Below are positions 1-12,700 of a DNA stretch of 64,000 nt, piece by piece. Position numbers and translations under genes: made by a program. The stretch is taken from the NCBI GenBank assembly GCA_020650975.1, contig JAIPMN010005319.1, forward strand, positions 595 to 64,594, given 5' to 3'. The DNA comes from Apostichopus californicus. Its lineage: Eukaryota > Echinodermata > Holothuroidea > Aspidochirotida > Stichopodidae. The stretch's first letter is position 1; every line of letters starts with the position of its first letter. The notes under the pieces were generated by a model, which worked only from the letters and a program-made list of their open reading frames with translations, had not been told where the DNA came from and made no database searches.

Positions 1-287
1 ACCCTACAACTACCTATTACGATTGGGTCTTGCTTGTTCAAAAGTGACTGTTGTGTTTAAGAGTTCTCACATTCGTAATCTTACAACAAAAGTGACTGTT
101 GTGTTTAAGAGTTCTCACATTCGTAATCCTACAACTACCTGTTACGATTGGGTCTTGCTAGATCAAAAGTGACTGTTGTTGTGTTAATGAGTTCTCACAT
201 TCGTAATCCTACAACTACCTATTACGACTGGGTCTTGCAGTTCAAAAGTGACTTTTGTTGTACTAACGAGTTCACATTCGTAATCCT
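1..287. repeat. ~80-bp tandem repeat, cut by the window edge
   Basis: Copies of CCTACAACTACCTATTACGA followed by GGGTCTTGC, AAAAGTGACTGTTGT and GTTCTCACATTCGTAAT begin near 4, 128 and 208, with one short copy (about 44 bp) between the first two. The array probably continues to the left. Confidence 0.85.
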
Positions 288-592
288 ATAAAGTCTGTTG
301 CCAGGTACTTCAACATTTGCAATAAAAAAAAAATTATATAGATAAGAAAGGTTGCAATTAAAAGCACAAACATAAACAGGACAAATCTTTGGTGGCATAA
401 AACCTCCATCAGAATGTATATTTAATTGTTAATATTTGGAAATATAATAATGACAAAAGGAGCCCAGAAAGTAAATAACAATAAAACAGGTTATTTTCCA
501 ACCCCATATGCACCCCAATCTTCTGCTAACCTCTTCCCCCTCTTTCTTAACACTTCATATGTGTGTCTTAGTGCATGAAAAAAACATTTTAC
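1..592. other. Formin intron, 3' part of gene
   Basis: Intron sequence downstream of the 593-713 exon. It holds the ~80-bp tandem repeat at 1-287 and AT-rich sequence after it. No further FH2 exon is visible on the minus strand. Confidence 0.7.
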
Positions 593-713
593 CTTTGATA
601 TCCCTTTTAAGTTTCTTGATGGCTTTATCAATATCTTCAAATTTGAGATGGCAAGCTTGGTCAATCTTCCTTGTCTCTGGAAGAGGAAAATGGGACTTCT
701 CTGCATCCAGATT
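593..713 (-). CDS. FMN2: Formin exon 13 (FH2, alpha-helical C-terminal part)
   Basis: A 121-bp exon, AG at 714-715 and donor GTAAAA (587-592). It reads [20 protein letters not shown], then [20 protein letters not shown], and leaves one base. The FPLPE and FEDxxKxxxKLKxDxK patterns match FMN2. The rest of FH2 is not found in bases 1-586, so it lies beyond the left edge. Confidence 0.92.
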
Positions 714-3700
714 CTAATAATTAAAAAACAGAAATAGCAAAAAGAAATTCATAATAGTATTTACCTTTGGGTAAATGTAAATGTAACAAAATTAAACAAT
801 TTTGATATTTACTGAAGAGACAAATTTAACTTTCTTTGAGTTTTCTCATGTCCATTAATTTCAACAAAGCTCTGCACATTACATTACTTAATTATACCTT
901 TTACATCACTCACTCCACTCATTGCAAGTTACTAGTATAATGTCCCACAGTAATTAAACAAAGGACCAGAATTTTTAATGCAAATCAGTCTATTTTCTTT
1001 GCAAGCCTTAATAATTCAATTCAATAAAATAATAGAAAAATGGAACGTGTAAGAGAATGCAGAAAAAATATGAACTTTGTCACTGAATTGAAAGGAAACC
1101 AGAGAGGAAGTTTCAAAGAAACTTATAAACAAAGTTTCTAAGTGGCTACTTAAGAAATCCAAAGGAGAAAGAATAAAAAAGGGGTGGGAGGAGGTGGGGG
1201 TGTGTGTAAGGAACAAAGAAAGAAAGATAATCCAATCAAAGCAAGGAACCAAACATAATAAAAGAACATTCCTAGCTGTTATTAGTATGCAAACATCTCA
1301 GGTTTTTCTTGAAAGATTTTATATTTTGTTGTCCTTTGTTAATATTTTGAAAGTAATTGTTAATATTTCTATCCAACTGGCTACAGACCCTCATATTGCT
1401 TTTTGCAGCATACGTTCCACAGTGAGTCAGATGGTTGTGGATATCATTAGAAGAACCAGCATAAAGAAATAATGGTGGTATGGTTACAGACTGGAATGAT
1501 ACCCCTTCAAGACAATTGTCTCTTAAGCAAGAATGTCACACATTCGTGAGAAACATGTTTGAGAATGAAAATGACACAACTGTGTGTTAAAAACGTGTAA
1601 CGCATTCCATTTCTGAATATAAAACACGCACAAATCGTATGCCTTTCTTAAACAGCCTAAATTATACTTTTCAGTTTTGATATATACATTCCCAACAATC
1701 ACAATATTATATCTTCTCCCCAGGAATTACCCCTTTTTGCAAGAATGCGCAATTTTCAATTCTTTAAAACAATTCTCACCTCTTCAATCTGTCTGATGTA
1801 TGTAAAGATGACAAACTGCAGAAGACTAACGCTGTTATCCTATTGAAGATAAACAGTATAAAATCAATTATGCATAACATTTTCTTCTTTCTTAAAAAAA
1901 AAAACCCTCCTCTATGTTACAACAATAACTTCATAAGGACTGTCCAATATCGCTGTATCCCAAATTTGTATTATCATAGAGATTTCACAAGATCTCATGA
2001 TTTTAACTCAGAAATGAATAAAACCATAAGGCTATACCCTTAGAAAAATGTTCAACTTGATGCAAAGAAACAAGGCAAGAGTGAAGGAAAAAATAGCAAG
2101 AGTGAAGAAAAACTGTTATTTAACGGCTCATCTTACTACAAAAAGTGTTTGGTGTTTCATTCTATACACTTATATAACATGAAAGAACTTTGTAAGCCTA
2201 TGGTGCATGTCACTGCTGCCATGTCACATACCCCTTCCTGCACCTCATTTCTTACCCCTGGAACTTTTTTTTTCTTTTTACTTCCCTAGGGGTTGTGGCA
2301 AGACAGATTTATTATAGTCATATCATTGTCCACCATTACCAAAGTAGACCTAGATAAATATGCAATAACCTATTCCGCTGTGAAGCAGTAAACTTACTAA
2401 AAATGACCTGGTCTGTATCTATGTACCCTCAGCTACTTGTAAAAAACCCAGGAGATTCCCAAATCTTAACAGTCTGTGGATCTCTCTGGGTCAACCGTGG
2501 GAATTAAACTGCTAAACAAAACGGGAGGTAAATCTTGCAAAACTCCAGTCTAATTGCCAAACAACATGCAGGTTTATGACTTTTTTCTTTTTTCCATTTA
2601 TATATTCATCTTGATAACTTCAGAGAGTAACTACTTACTGCACTTTTGACATCTTTGAGTTTTGCAAGAATCTCTAAACCAAAGCCATCTGCTTGACCTC
2701 TTGTTCTGTTCCCTTCAGTTGACCAATAGGAATAATGAGAAAACGACAAACCGTGAAGAATTTACATAAACCGGGGGAAATTGGGTTGTACTAAACTATT
2801 TACATCCCTAGCATACTTGGAAAAAAAAAATATTACAATGGGGGAATACTACATACATGTGAAAACATATGGACTTCTTGATTTGGTTATCAAATCATAG
2901 AAACAATTTTTTTTCTTTTGAGAGGCGAGGGGTGAGGGGAATGGGTGAAATATGTTTTATTTTAAACGAAGCCTTCTTAAAAAATAGATATTGCCAATCG
3001 GAATCATACTCCTTAGATGGAATGGGTAATAAAGTCAGTAAGGGATTATCTTAAGAGAGAAAAGCTTTTAGTGCATTGGGTGTGAGGCACAGTCGGTGTC
3101 ACTTCAAAAATTCATGCCGTCACCCTAGCAACAGTGTCTTTGAAGCATTTGGTGTCATTTCATTACCAAAGTTATATAACCATAGCTCTTCTGTTCAAAT
3201 CTCACAGACTCACACAAGTAACTGCTTCACTGTTCTGCAAATTCCTAGCAAGCAATTCCTCTCTACTCAATTGCTGTAATCAGCTGATAATTAAACTGAA
3301 TCACTTAATGACAATAATAACATCTTTAACCCTCAATATTAGTATCATATGCAAATTAAAGCTATGGCAAGGTTCACATGCTGTCTATGGGTAGTAGGCC
3401 AAGGTTAACTGTTCATATTTGTCATACACTGTCACACGTTTCTTGGATGTGTTACACATGTCTGTTGTAACTAAATTGCAAGAAGCCATATTTTGGCTTT
3501 ACTCAAGACGATATATTTCCAACACAGCCAGCTGGATTAAAGGCATTGAAGTCTCCCCCCAAACCGCGTGCGGCCATCTGAAAAAGTTAACTTTCTGTTG
3601 CTTGCAAGTGACGTTTTGTTCGTGTCGCTACAAAATGAAGACAGTAATGAAACGTGGTACCTTGTTATCTTAAGCTGGATTTGAGATGTCCATCGCTGTA

Positions 3701-6700
3701 TCGTTTATACACTGTGTTGTGGGTATTGACCGCAGCTGTATGTACTGATGGTACACTAGTCTCTAATTACCGACGGTAGCAAGTTGTGTGTTTATTTTCT
3801 GGGATCAATGGTGGTGTCTATTACACTTCTGTTAAACCTCATTCAAAACTAGGTCAGATTACCGGCATTAGACGTTTCTTTTTGCGCGAGTCTTCACACC
3901 CTTTAAGTCATTATTGGTTTGCAAAGCACCTGGCAGTTATGAGCTGATATAACAGCCTAATTTGAGGGGATTAAATGAAAGAGATAATCTGTCACTTTAC
4001 CTCCGTTCATGTAGTTTCCGAATGCAAGAACTATGGAGAAAATTTTCTTCAGTCCTTCGCCATTGTGTAGAATCTGCAGGACAGAAAAGAGCATGGAGAA
4101 AACCGATACAATGTTATATAATATCGTAAGGGGAAACAGTATGGCTAGATGGGGGTGGGGGGAGGGGCTAGTAGCCAACGTGTACAATAGATTCCGCTCC
4201 CTTAACCTTCCCAATCGTAGTTCATGATGAGAATGTTAGTAATGTTTATCCAATCTAATTACTCTACCAAATGTTTTGGTTTTAAAAAGTTGATATAAAC
4301 AAGAGAAGATTGTGACACTAAATAAAATAAACTTGTCATTAATTGTAAACAATTTGGGGCTATAAAAGTCTTATCATTGTATATTTTAGTTTATGTTACT
4401 TTTGACAGAATGATCTAATGCCATGCCTATTAGACTAGACATGCCAGCCACATAATTTAAATAAACTGATTTACTTCTGCTCTTGCAAGGTGAACTTCTC
4501 AAGAGAAATCAAATCATTTTAAAAAGATTCAACCAGTTTTGACGGGGAACAATTTCTCTGATGACAGTGGTGGCTGGCTGGCTGGCATCAATTATGGTGC
4601 CCAGTGAGATATGGGACAAGAAAAATGTATTTTTCAGTAACATGACAGCTTCTTATTATTAAAGCTGCACACAGTCAAACCTTTTGGTGATAAAACCAAC
4701 ATGGATGCATGTTATGGTTAGGTATGGGTAAGAAATGAGTCAGGGCTTCCACATACCAGAAAAATGATTGAAACGAATTGTTCATGACAAACAATGTGAA
4801 AATATTGAAAAGACAAATACTCCACACTCATAGTTGAAACCCACATTTCAATATCTTGCCCCTAACTTGAGATATGGTAGTTTGAATGTAACCTATTGTG
4901 ACTGGCTTAAACCTTCAACTGTACTCCAGGAAGCTGAATTAAGGTAAGGAGGTCTGTGATAATCATCTGGGCAGATGCTCTTCAAAAGCTTTTAAAAAGC
5001 TATCATAATTTGTCTTGTTGATTTATCCTTGAAACCTGATACATTAGGAATATTTGCTTAGCTGTCAAAGTTCTCTGTATGTACATAGAATTTCATCAAA
5101 ATGTTAACTTTTACTGTAGTTATAGGCTCAACTTCCTGTTTGACCCCTGTTAGAGAGCCGACCGTATATAGGCCATGGACTGTATAGAAAGTTCTTCATG
5201 TGCGCAGATTACAGCGGTCTCGTGTAAGGCTACCTATCAGAATTCTCAGACGGCCAAGTACCTAATCCCATATCCTTTTTGTGAAATATTCAAAGGCCTG
5301 ACAAGCAGCTTTTACTACACCAGCCCGGAAAGCTTTACTCCACATCGGTATGTTTTTTTTTTTCTCAGGCTCTCTCAAAATTGCCTCCCCTTTGGTACCA
5401 CCTAATTTGCATAAAATTCGGCACAAATGCCTCACACTCTATATCTATACACTTTGCATACCAGTGCATACCTTTAGGTTACTGTTACTGGTCAGTAGAC
5501 AGAACAATACATGAATACCATAACACCTACAGGCCATGGCCTTAAACAATACATACATATGTAAAACAAGTCACTGTGTGACACTACTAACTTCCATAAT
5601 GTCCTGCAGGCCATGGCCTTAAACAATACATACATAGGTAAAACAAGTCACTGTGTGACACTACTAACTTCCATAATGTCCTGCAGGCCATGGCCTTAAA
5701 CAATACATACATACGTAAAACAAGTCACTGTGTAACACTACTAACTTCCATAATATTCTGCAGGCCATGGCCTTAAACAATACATACATAGGTAAAACAA
5801 GTCACTGTGTGACACTACTAACTTCCATAATGTCCTGCAGGCCATGGCCTTAAACAATACATACATACGTAAAACAAGTCACTGTGTAACACTACTAACT
5901 TCCATAATGTCCTGCAGGCCATGGCCTTAAACAACACATACATAGGTCAAACAAGTCACTGTGTGACACTACTAACTTCCATAATGTCCTGCAGGCCATG
6001 GCCTTAAACAATACATACATACGTAAAACAAGTCACTGTGTAACACTACTAACTTCCATAATGTCCTGCAGGCCATGGCCTTAAACAACACATACATAGG
6101 TCAAAAAAGTCACTGTGTGACACTACTAACTTCCATAATGTCCTGCAGGAGGCCATGGCCTTAAACAATACATACATAGGTAAAACAAGTCACTGTGTGA
6201 CACTACTAACTTCCATAATGTCCTACAGGCCATGGCCTTAAACAACACATACATAGGTAAAACAAGTCACTGTGTGACACTACTAACTTCCATAATGTCC
6301 TGCAGGAGGCCTTGGCCTTAAACAATACATACATAGGTAAAACAAGTCACTGTGTGACACTACTAACTTCCATAATGTCCTGCAGGCCATGGCCTTAAAC
6401 AATACATACATACGTAAAACAAGTCACTGTCTGACACTACTAACTTCCATAATGTCCTGCAGGCCATGGCCTTAAACAACACATACATAGGTCAAACAAG
6501 TCACTGTCTGACACTACTAACTTCCATAATGTCCTGCAGGCCATGGTCTTAAACAATACATACATAGGTCAAACAAGTCACTGTGTGACACTACTAACTT
6601 CCATAATGTCCTGCAGGCCATGGCCTTAAACAACACATACATAGGTCAAACAAGTCACTGTGTGACACTACTAACTTCCATAATGTCCTGCAGGCCATGG

Positions 6701-9700
6701 CCTTAAACAATACATACATACGTAAAACAAGTCACTGTGTGACACTACTAACTTCCATAATGTCCTGCAGGCCATGGCCTTAAACAACACATACATAGGT
6801 AAAACAAGTCACTGTGTGACACTACTAACTTCCATAATGTCCTGCAGGCCATGGCCTTAAACAACACATACATAGGTAAAACAAGTCACTGTGTGACACT
6901 ACTAACTTCCATAATGTCCTGCAGGCCATGGCCTTAAACAATACATACATAGGTAAAACAAGTCACTGTGTGACACTACTAACTTCCATAATGTCCTGCA
7001 GGCCATGGCCTTAAACAATACATACATACGTAAAACAAGTCACTGTGTGACACTACTAACTTCCATAATGTCCTGCAGGCCATGGCCTTAAACAATACAT
7101 ACATAGGTAAAACAAGTCACTGTGTGACACTACTAACTTCCATAATGTTCTGCAGGCCATGGCCTTAAACAATACATACATAGGTAAAACAAGTCACTGT
7201 GTGACACTACTAACTTCCATAATGTCCTGCAGGCCATGGCCTTAAACAATACATACATACGTAAATCAAGTCACTGTGTGACACTACTAACTTCCATAAT
7301 GTCCTGCAGGCCATGGCCTTAAACAATACATACATAGGTCAAACAAGTCACTGTGTGACACTACTAACTTCCATAATGTCCTGCAGGCCATGGCCTTAAA
7401 CAACACATACATAGGTCAAACAAGTCACTGTGTGACACTACTAACTTCCATAATGTCCTACAGGCCATGGCCTTAAACAACACATACATAGGTAAAACAA
7501 GTCACTGTTCGACACAACTAACTTCCATAATGTCCTACAGGCCATGGCCTTAAACAACACATACATAGGTAAAACAAGTCACTGTGTGACACTACTAACT
7601 TCCATAGTGTCCTGCAGGAGGCCATGGCCTTAAACAATACATACATAGGTAAAACAAGTCACTGTGTGACACTACTAACTTCCATAATGTCCTGCAGGCC
7701 ATGGCCTTAAACAATACATACATAGGTAAAACAAGTCACTGTGTGACACTACTAACTTCCATAATGTCCTGCAGGATGTTGATTCTACACGTTATCTCCA
7801 ACATCTGCTCTTCATTTGTTGACTGGTAGGTGATGCAGAAGACTCGGTTCGCAAATTCAGGAATCTGCGATACCTCGTGAAGGAATCTACCGAGAAGAAA
7901 ACAGATCGCACGATGTCATAACACTGCCAAAGTGAGTGCAATCAAGGTTGAACGTGGAAGCCACTCTTTTTCTTTTGATAGACACATGAAATCGATATTT
8001 GTGTATAAATAAACTGATCCGACACACTGAAAACCACAAAGAAATGTAAAGGGCTACCTTTTTAAACACATCCATCTGTATTCCCAGATTTAAGCATCCA
8101 ATTAACCCATTGCCCCTGATGTTTAGCGAAACTTGTAATCAAAATAAAACCAAATTGAATGCAGCTTGTGCGAGACATATGTACACATTCTTTTCATCAA
8201 GGTCAAAACAGGTGACTGTGATGTCTCACAGAGAGGTTTACGAGATTCACAAACAATGTTACCTATCTCCTCAATAGCCTGCATTCTCAAAGATACTTTT
8301 ACACTTTTTCCACCATATTCAAAATAATTGACACTTTTTTCGATGATAAATTGTCTATTCTACTCAGTTCTGATAACAGTCAAAAGATATATCAGGCAGA
8401 CATTTGAAGATCAAAGCATAAAACATATAGCTCCACTTCAACAAAAGCAGCAAAAACAGCTAATATCCTTCCAACTTTTCAAAGAGTTTCAGTTTTCTTA
8501 CAAAGAAACAACCACTTCAGATCTGCCTGGTCTGTGTAACCATGGAGGTCTGTTTTTACCTCCATGGTGTAACAAATGCTGACATGTTTGGTTTTCATTG
8601 GTAAGGACTTACCAATTCTTTGAATTTTACCCCCAAAAAATGTAAACATTTCAATATTAAAGGGACCATCAAGTGAAATGCAAAGGAAGTATAATTTGAT
8701 AGTTACAAAACTTCACAGAGAATGCCTTGCCAGGTTGGAAATTTGTGGACACAAGGAAACAAAAATTTGAAATAAACTGTGACAAAATATCTAACCATGT
8801 CTTTACATTTTGTTTAACTACCTTTTGCCACTTTAGGATATCTAGCAATAATTTGTACCATCATACAGTTTCTTTAAAATAGTATATAAATATGCCTCTT
8901 ACTGTTCTGGTTTATCTAAATCTGCAGCCCCCTCTTTCTGAAGGTGGTTCTTTATTTTAGCAAGTTCTTCTTTTTGAGGTCTCTGGAAGATGAAAAATAC
9001 AGAGATAGCATTTTTTTTTTAAATTTATTACAGTAAATAATGTTGAAAAAGAGCATCAATCATACAGGGATACCATTTCATGAAATTAAATTTTAATTTT
9101 AAATTTAATTTTAAGTTTGTGATATCATGGAGGTTAAACAGAATGTTTTTACCTCCATGGTGATATACAGTAGCCCCAATTCAGAATAACACAACACAAA
9201 GTACAGTGTTTGAGTAATTATACTTCACTTAATTAGAACTGTGATCAACAGGCTATCCTTTTCCCACAGTTCCGACTAAAAGTGGTTCAAAATGACAGCT
9301 TCCTTTCAGCAAACAGGTTGCCAGTTGGTGATCGGTAACTTAATCACACAAGAGGACGGTGACAGAAGTAATAAAGTACCAGATCAAATTATGGTTCAGG
9401 AAGGACAGACTAGACAGATTAGTAACAATAGGTCACCTAAAGTTGAAAAGAAATAGACACCATTGATTACAAAGAGAAGAACAAATGCAGGTCACTGTTA
9501 ATCCTGAAGGCAAAGAGGGAAACAGGCAAAGAGGTAACAGGCACAGACTGACAACAACTGTATCACTTAACAGGGTTAACTAACCCATGGAGTTGATTAA
9601 CCTGACTGTGGGATCTATTTATCTCACTTTTACAGTATGTAATCAGTGATAGGTGAAGGGGTAAATACAAAATGTTGTCCACTTTATACACGATAATATG

Positions 9701-12700
9701 TAACTATGCATATATTCAGTAAGCTATTAGGCAATGAACTTCCCAAGGTAGAGCAATTAGGGAGTAACTGCTGACACCCTTGGCTGGGCTATAATCTGGG
9801 CTGGGATGGGAAGGGGTAGGAGGGGGAGGAGAGGAGAGGAGGTACGAAAAGGAGAACATAGTACAGGAAAAGAAGTTAGGTTGGTGTACGTGTGTGTACA
9901 GTAGGAAAAGGGGGTAAAATATATTTTGTTGAGTTCAATATCCAACATGTGGTTGTTAAATTAATTTTCCTCTCACCATGCATCCCTGATTTTCCAAACT
10001 TTGGCTTGATATTCCTCCCTACCTCCCTCCCCCACCCCCCCTCCTACTCCCCTGATTTCCGATGCTGGTGAGTGACCAATGACAAAAAATCCAACATCTT
10101 AAAATAAATCTGCCTGGCACAAGTAAATGTTTTCAAGTGTAAAACGAATGTTTCAATACTAAGGTTGATGCAACGAAATGTGAATATCACGTAAGGTCGG
10201 AATATTAATAATATTAACATTTGAATGGTAACATTCTTATCAAAAGAAACTTTCTTTTCTTATGACCAGAGTATCTATGGACAGTTCTTATGACATCATA
10301 TGTATAACATACCATATCGTACAAGGACTGTAAGCTCTCCAGGTCAACCACAGACAAATCCATCTTGAGTACTGCTTGTTCCAGGTCCCTCATCTCGATG
10401 TGAAGACTGGACATGAAGATACCCACTGCCTGTGAGCGTTTGTCGTCAAGTAACTTTGCCACCTGAAGACAGAGACATATATATGAAAGGTTTGTCTCAA
10501 TTAAAATGACTCCTTTACCGGCAATGAACAATCAATCTTGGTTTCAAGTCACCCGAATCACATCGCATCACACAATAATATTATACCATCATATGAGCTA
10601 ATCCAGTCAATTGTATAGCCACCCCATGTGAAGTGTAAGTGATATTAACCGATTTGGGTCTTCCCCATGTATGCAAATTATGTATCTAAATTTGACTTTG
10701 TGAAATGACTTCCCTCCAGGACGATATAGCGACAAATAATCCATCATAATATAATCAATGTATTAATATGCACTTATGTAATGCATAGATGCATTACATG
10801 TGTGCTACAATTTAATGAAACTCTCCAGCGTTTCGACAGATGGCAATGTAATAATATAGGTTCTACCTAGTGCTTATGATATGCACTGTACAGACTTCTG
10901 TATAAAAGTAACACAATCTCGTGACAACACTCATCAGCATGCGAACAAACAAACTGTATTAATGGACAGACCTGTACAAATTGTGCAGATGCATTTGATA
11001 AAAACTGAACACTGATGGTTTATGTTTGCCTACTGTACATGCTTTTACAACAAACTGCCGGATATTAAATATGATGGAGGACAGTGAACTGTACTGCCGA
11101 ACTGTCCAGCTTTCTTCCAGACTATCCAGCTGTCTAACCCCCTCCCCCCCCCCCCCATCAGTTTACCCTTTCAGAGCATCCCAGAGCTTTGACATTTTTT
11201 TAAGGTGAATACCTAAAACACCTAGAATAGCTAGAAACATTGCTAGCACTGAAATCAAATGGTCTCTATTCCTTGGCCTTTTATTGAATATCAAAATTCT
11301 GCCAAAGGCCATCATCCTGTTAGACCTCTACATTAAAAGGAGAGAATTATATTACCATTTTAATTTCAATTGTTGACATTATGAAATCAAAGGTCATCAA
11401 TTGATCCTCCTAAGCCTCATTTTTTTCCCCCAGAGAAAACATTTAATACACCACTGGATGATACAACACATGTATGAACCAACTCAACTGTCTTTAAATC
11501 ATGTCAAAAAACGAAACCAGGACTGAATGTTTCTGACAACCTCCAGGGGACATGTATCAAATATAAACTATAGTCTGAACATATCATCCACAAATAAACA
11601 GCAAACTAACTTTTCAAAATATACTAAGCCATGTATTAAATAACCTTGCTGTTGACAGTCCCAGTAGAGATGTTATGTATGGTTCTGAATTTACAACAGA
11701 AGAAGGCATTGTTTAGTACTATTTAAACTATTATTTCTGCTCCATATGTTTCATGAATACACTTTATTTCACGGTGAGTGGCATATAAACTCAAAGCAGA
11801 TTTTTGCACCGATATTGAAATGAACAGTATTCCACTGCTGATTAGAGAAACAAAGATAAAGATCATTTGAAAACATTGAAATTTGTAATTTATAGTCTGC
11901 TAAAATGGTGTAATTTACCATTAAAACCAATATAGAGCACTAATAACAGCAGACAAATCAAATGTTATAGTTGATTAATTCATTTGACAATCGTTTGAAA
12001 ACCCTGGAAAACCTGTCTGCATATTGTCATGGATCTTGTAGCACTTTTGTGGGGGGGGGGGGGTGATATNNNNNNNNNNTTTGACAATCGTTGAAACCCT
12101 TAAAAACCTGTCTGCATATTGTAATGGATTGTGTAGCATTTTTTGGGGGGAATATACAGATTGCTCAGAGGTAGAGAACCTAATCTTTCCTTTAGTGATT
12201 GAAAAATTGTACCACCAGGGTTGCAGCAGCTGTGAGCAATTTCGTAACAACTTTACTGACTTTTGTATTTTATTTCTTGCAGTGTAAAGTATTTAAGTAC
12301 TTATTACAGAAAGCATACAATGAAAGCTCGGCCGAAAGTTTCCCTGCCTCGTTTATGTCCTGATACAGTACATGAGTTCACACAGTTATTTATCACAGGG
12401 TAACATTGCAGAAGCTTTGCATGACCAAAAATACGAGGAATCACCTAAAAAGCTCTTCTGTTTGTGAAGTAGAATGAGAAGGTGTGGGTGATAGAGGGGT
12501 ACCCAGGGTAGAGGACTGTGCTAATAGATAACCAAATGCTCAAGACAGTGAGGAGACAAATAATCCAGGATTAAATAAAGTAAATAAACGAGATATCACC
12601 CATATTTTAGCTTTCCAGTAATCACCACAAGGAATGTACATGTTGTACATAAACAAATACTGTTATAGAGCATTAGGAACCCTTTCAGTGATAAAATAAC

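Noticed and set aside
3419-3673. Shared translation with 32807-32992 suggesting a gene family
   Set aside because: Both lie in two copies of one non-coding MITE.
5516-7774. CRISPR-like array
   Set aside because: Units are continuous 77-bp repeats with no unique spacers, in an animal intron.
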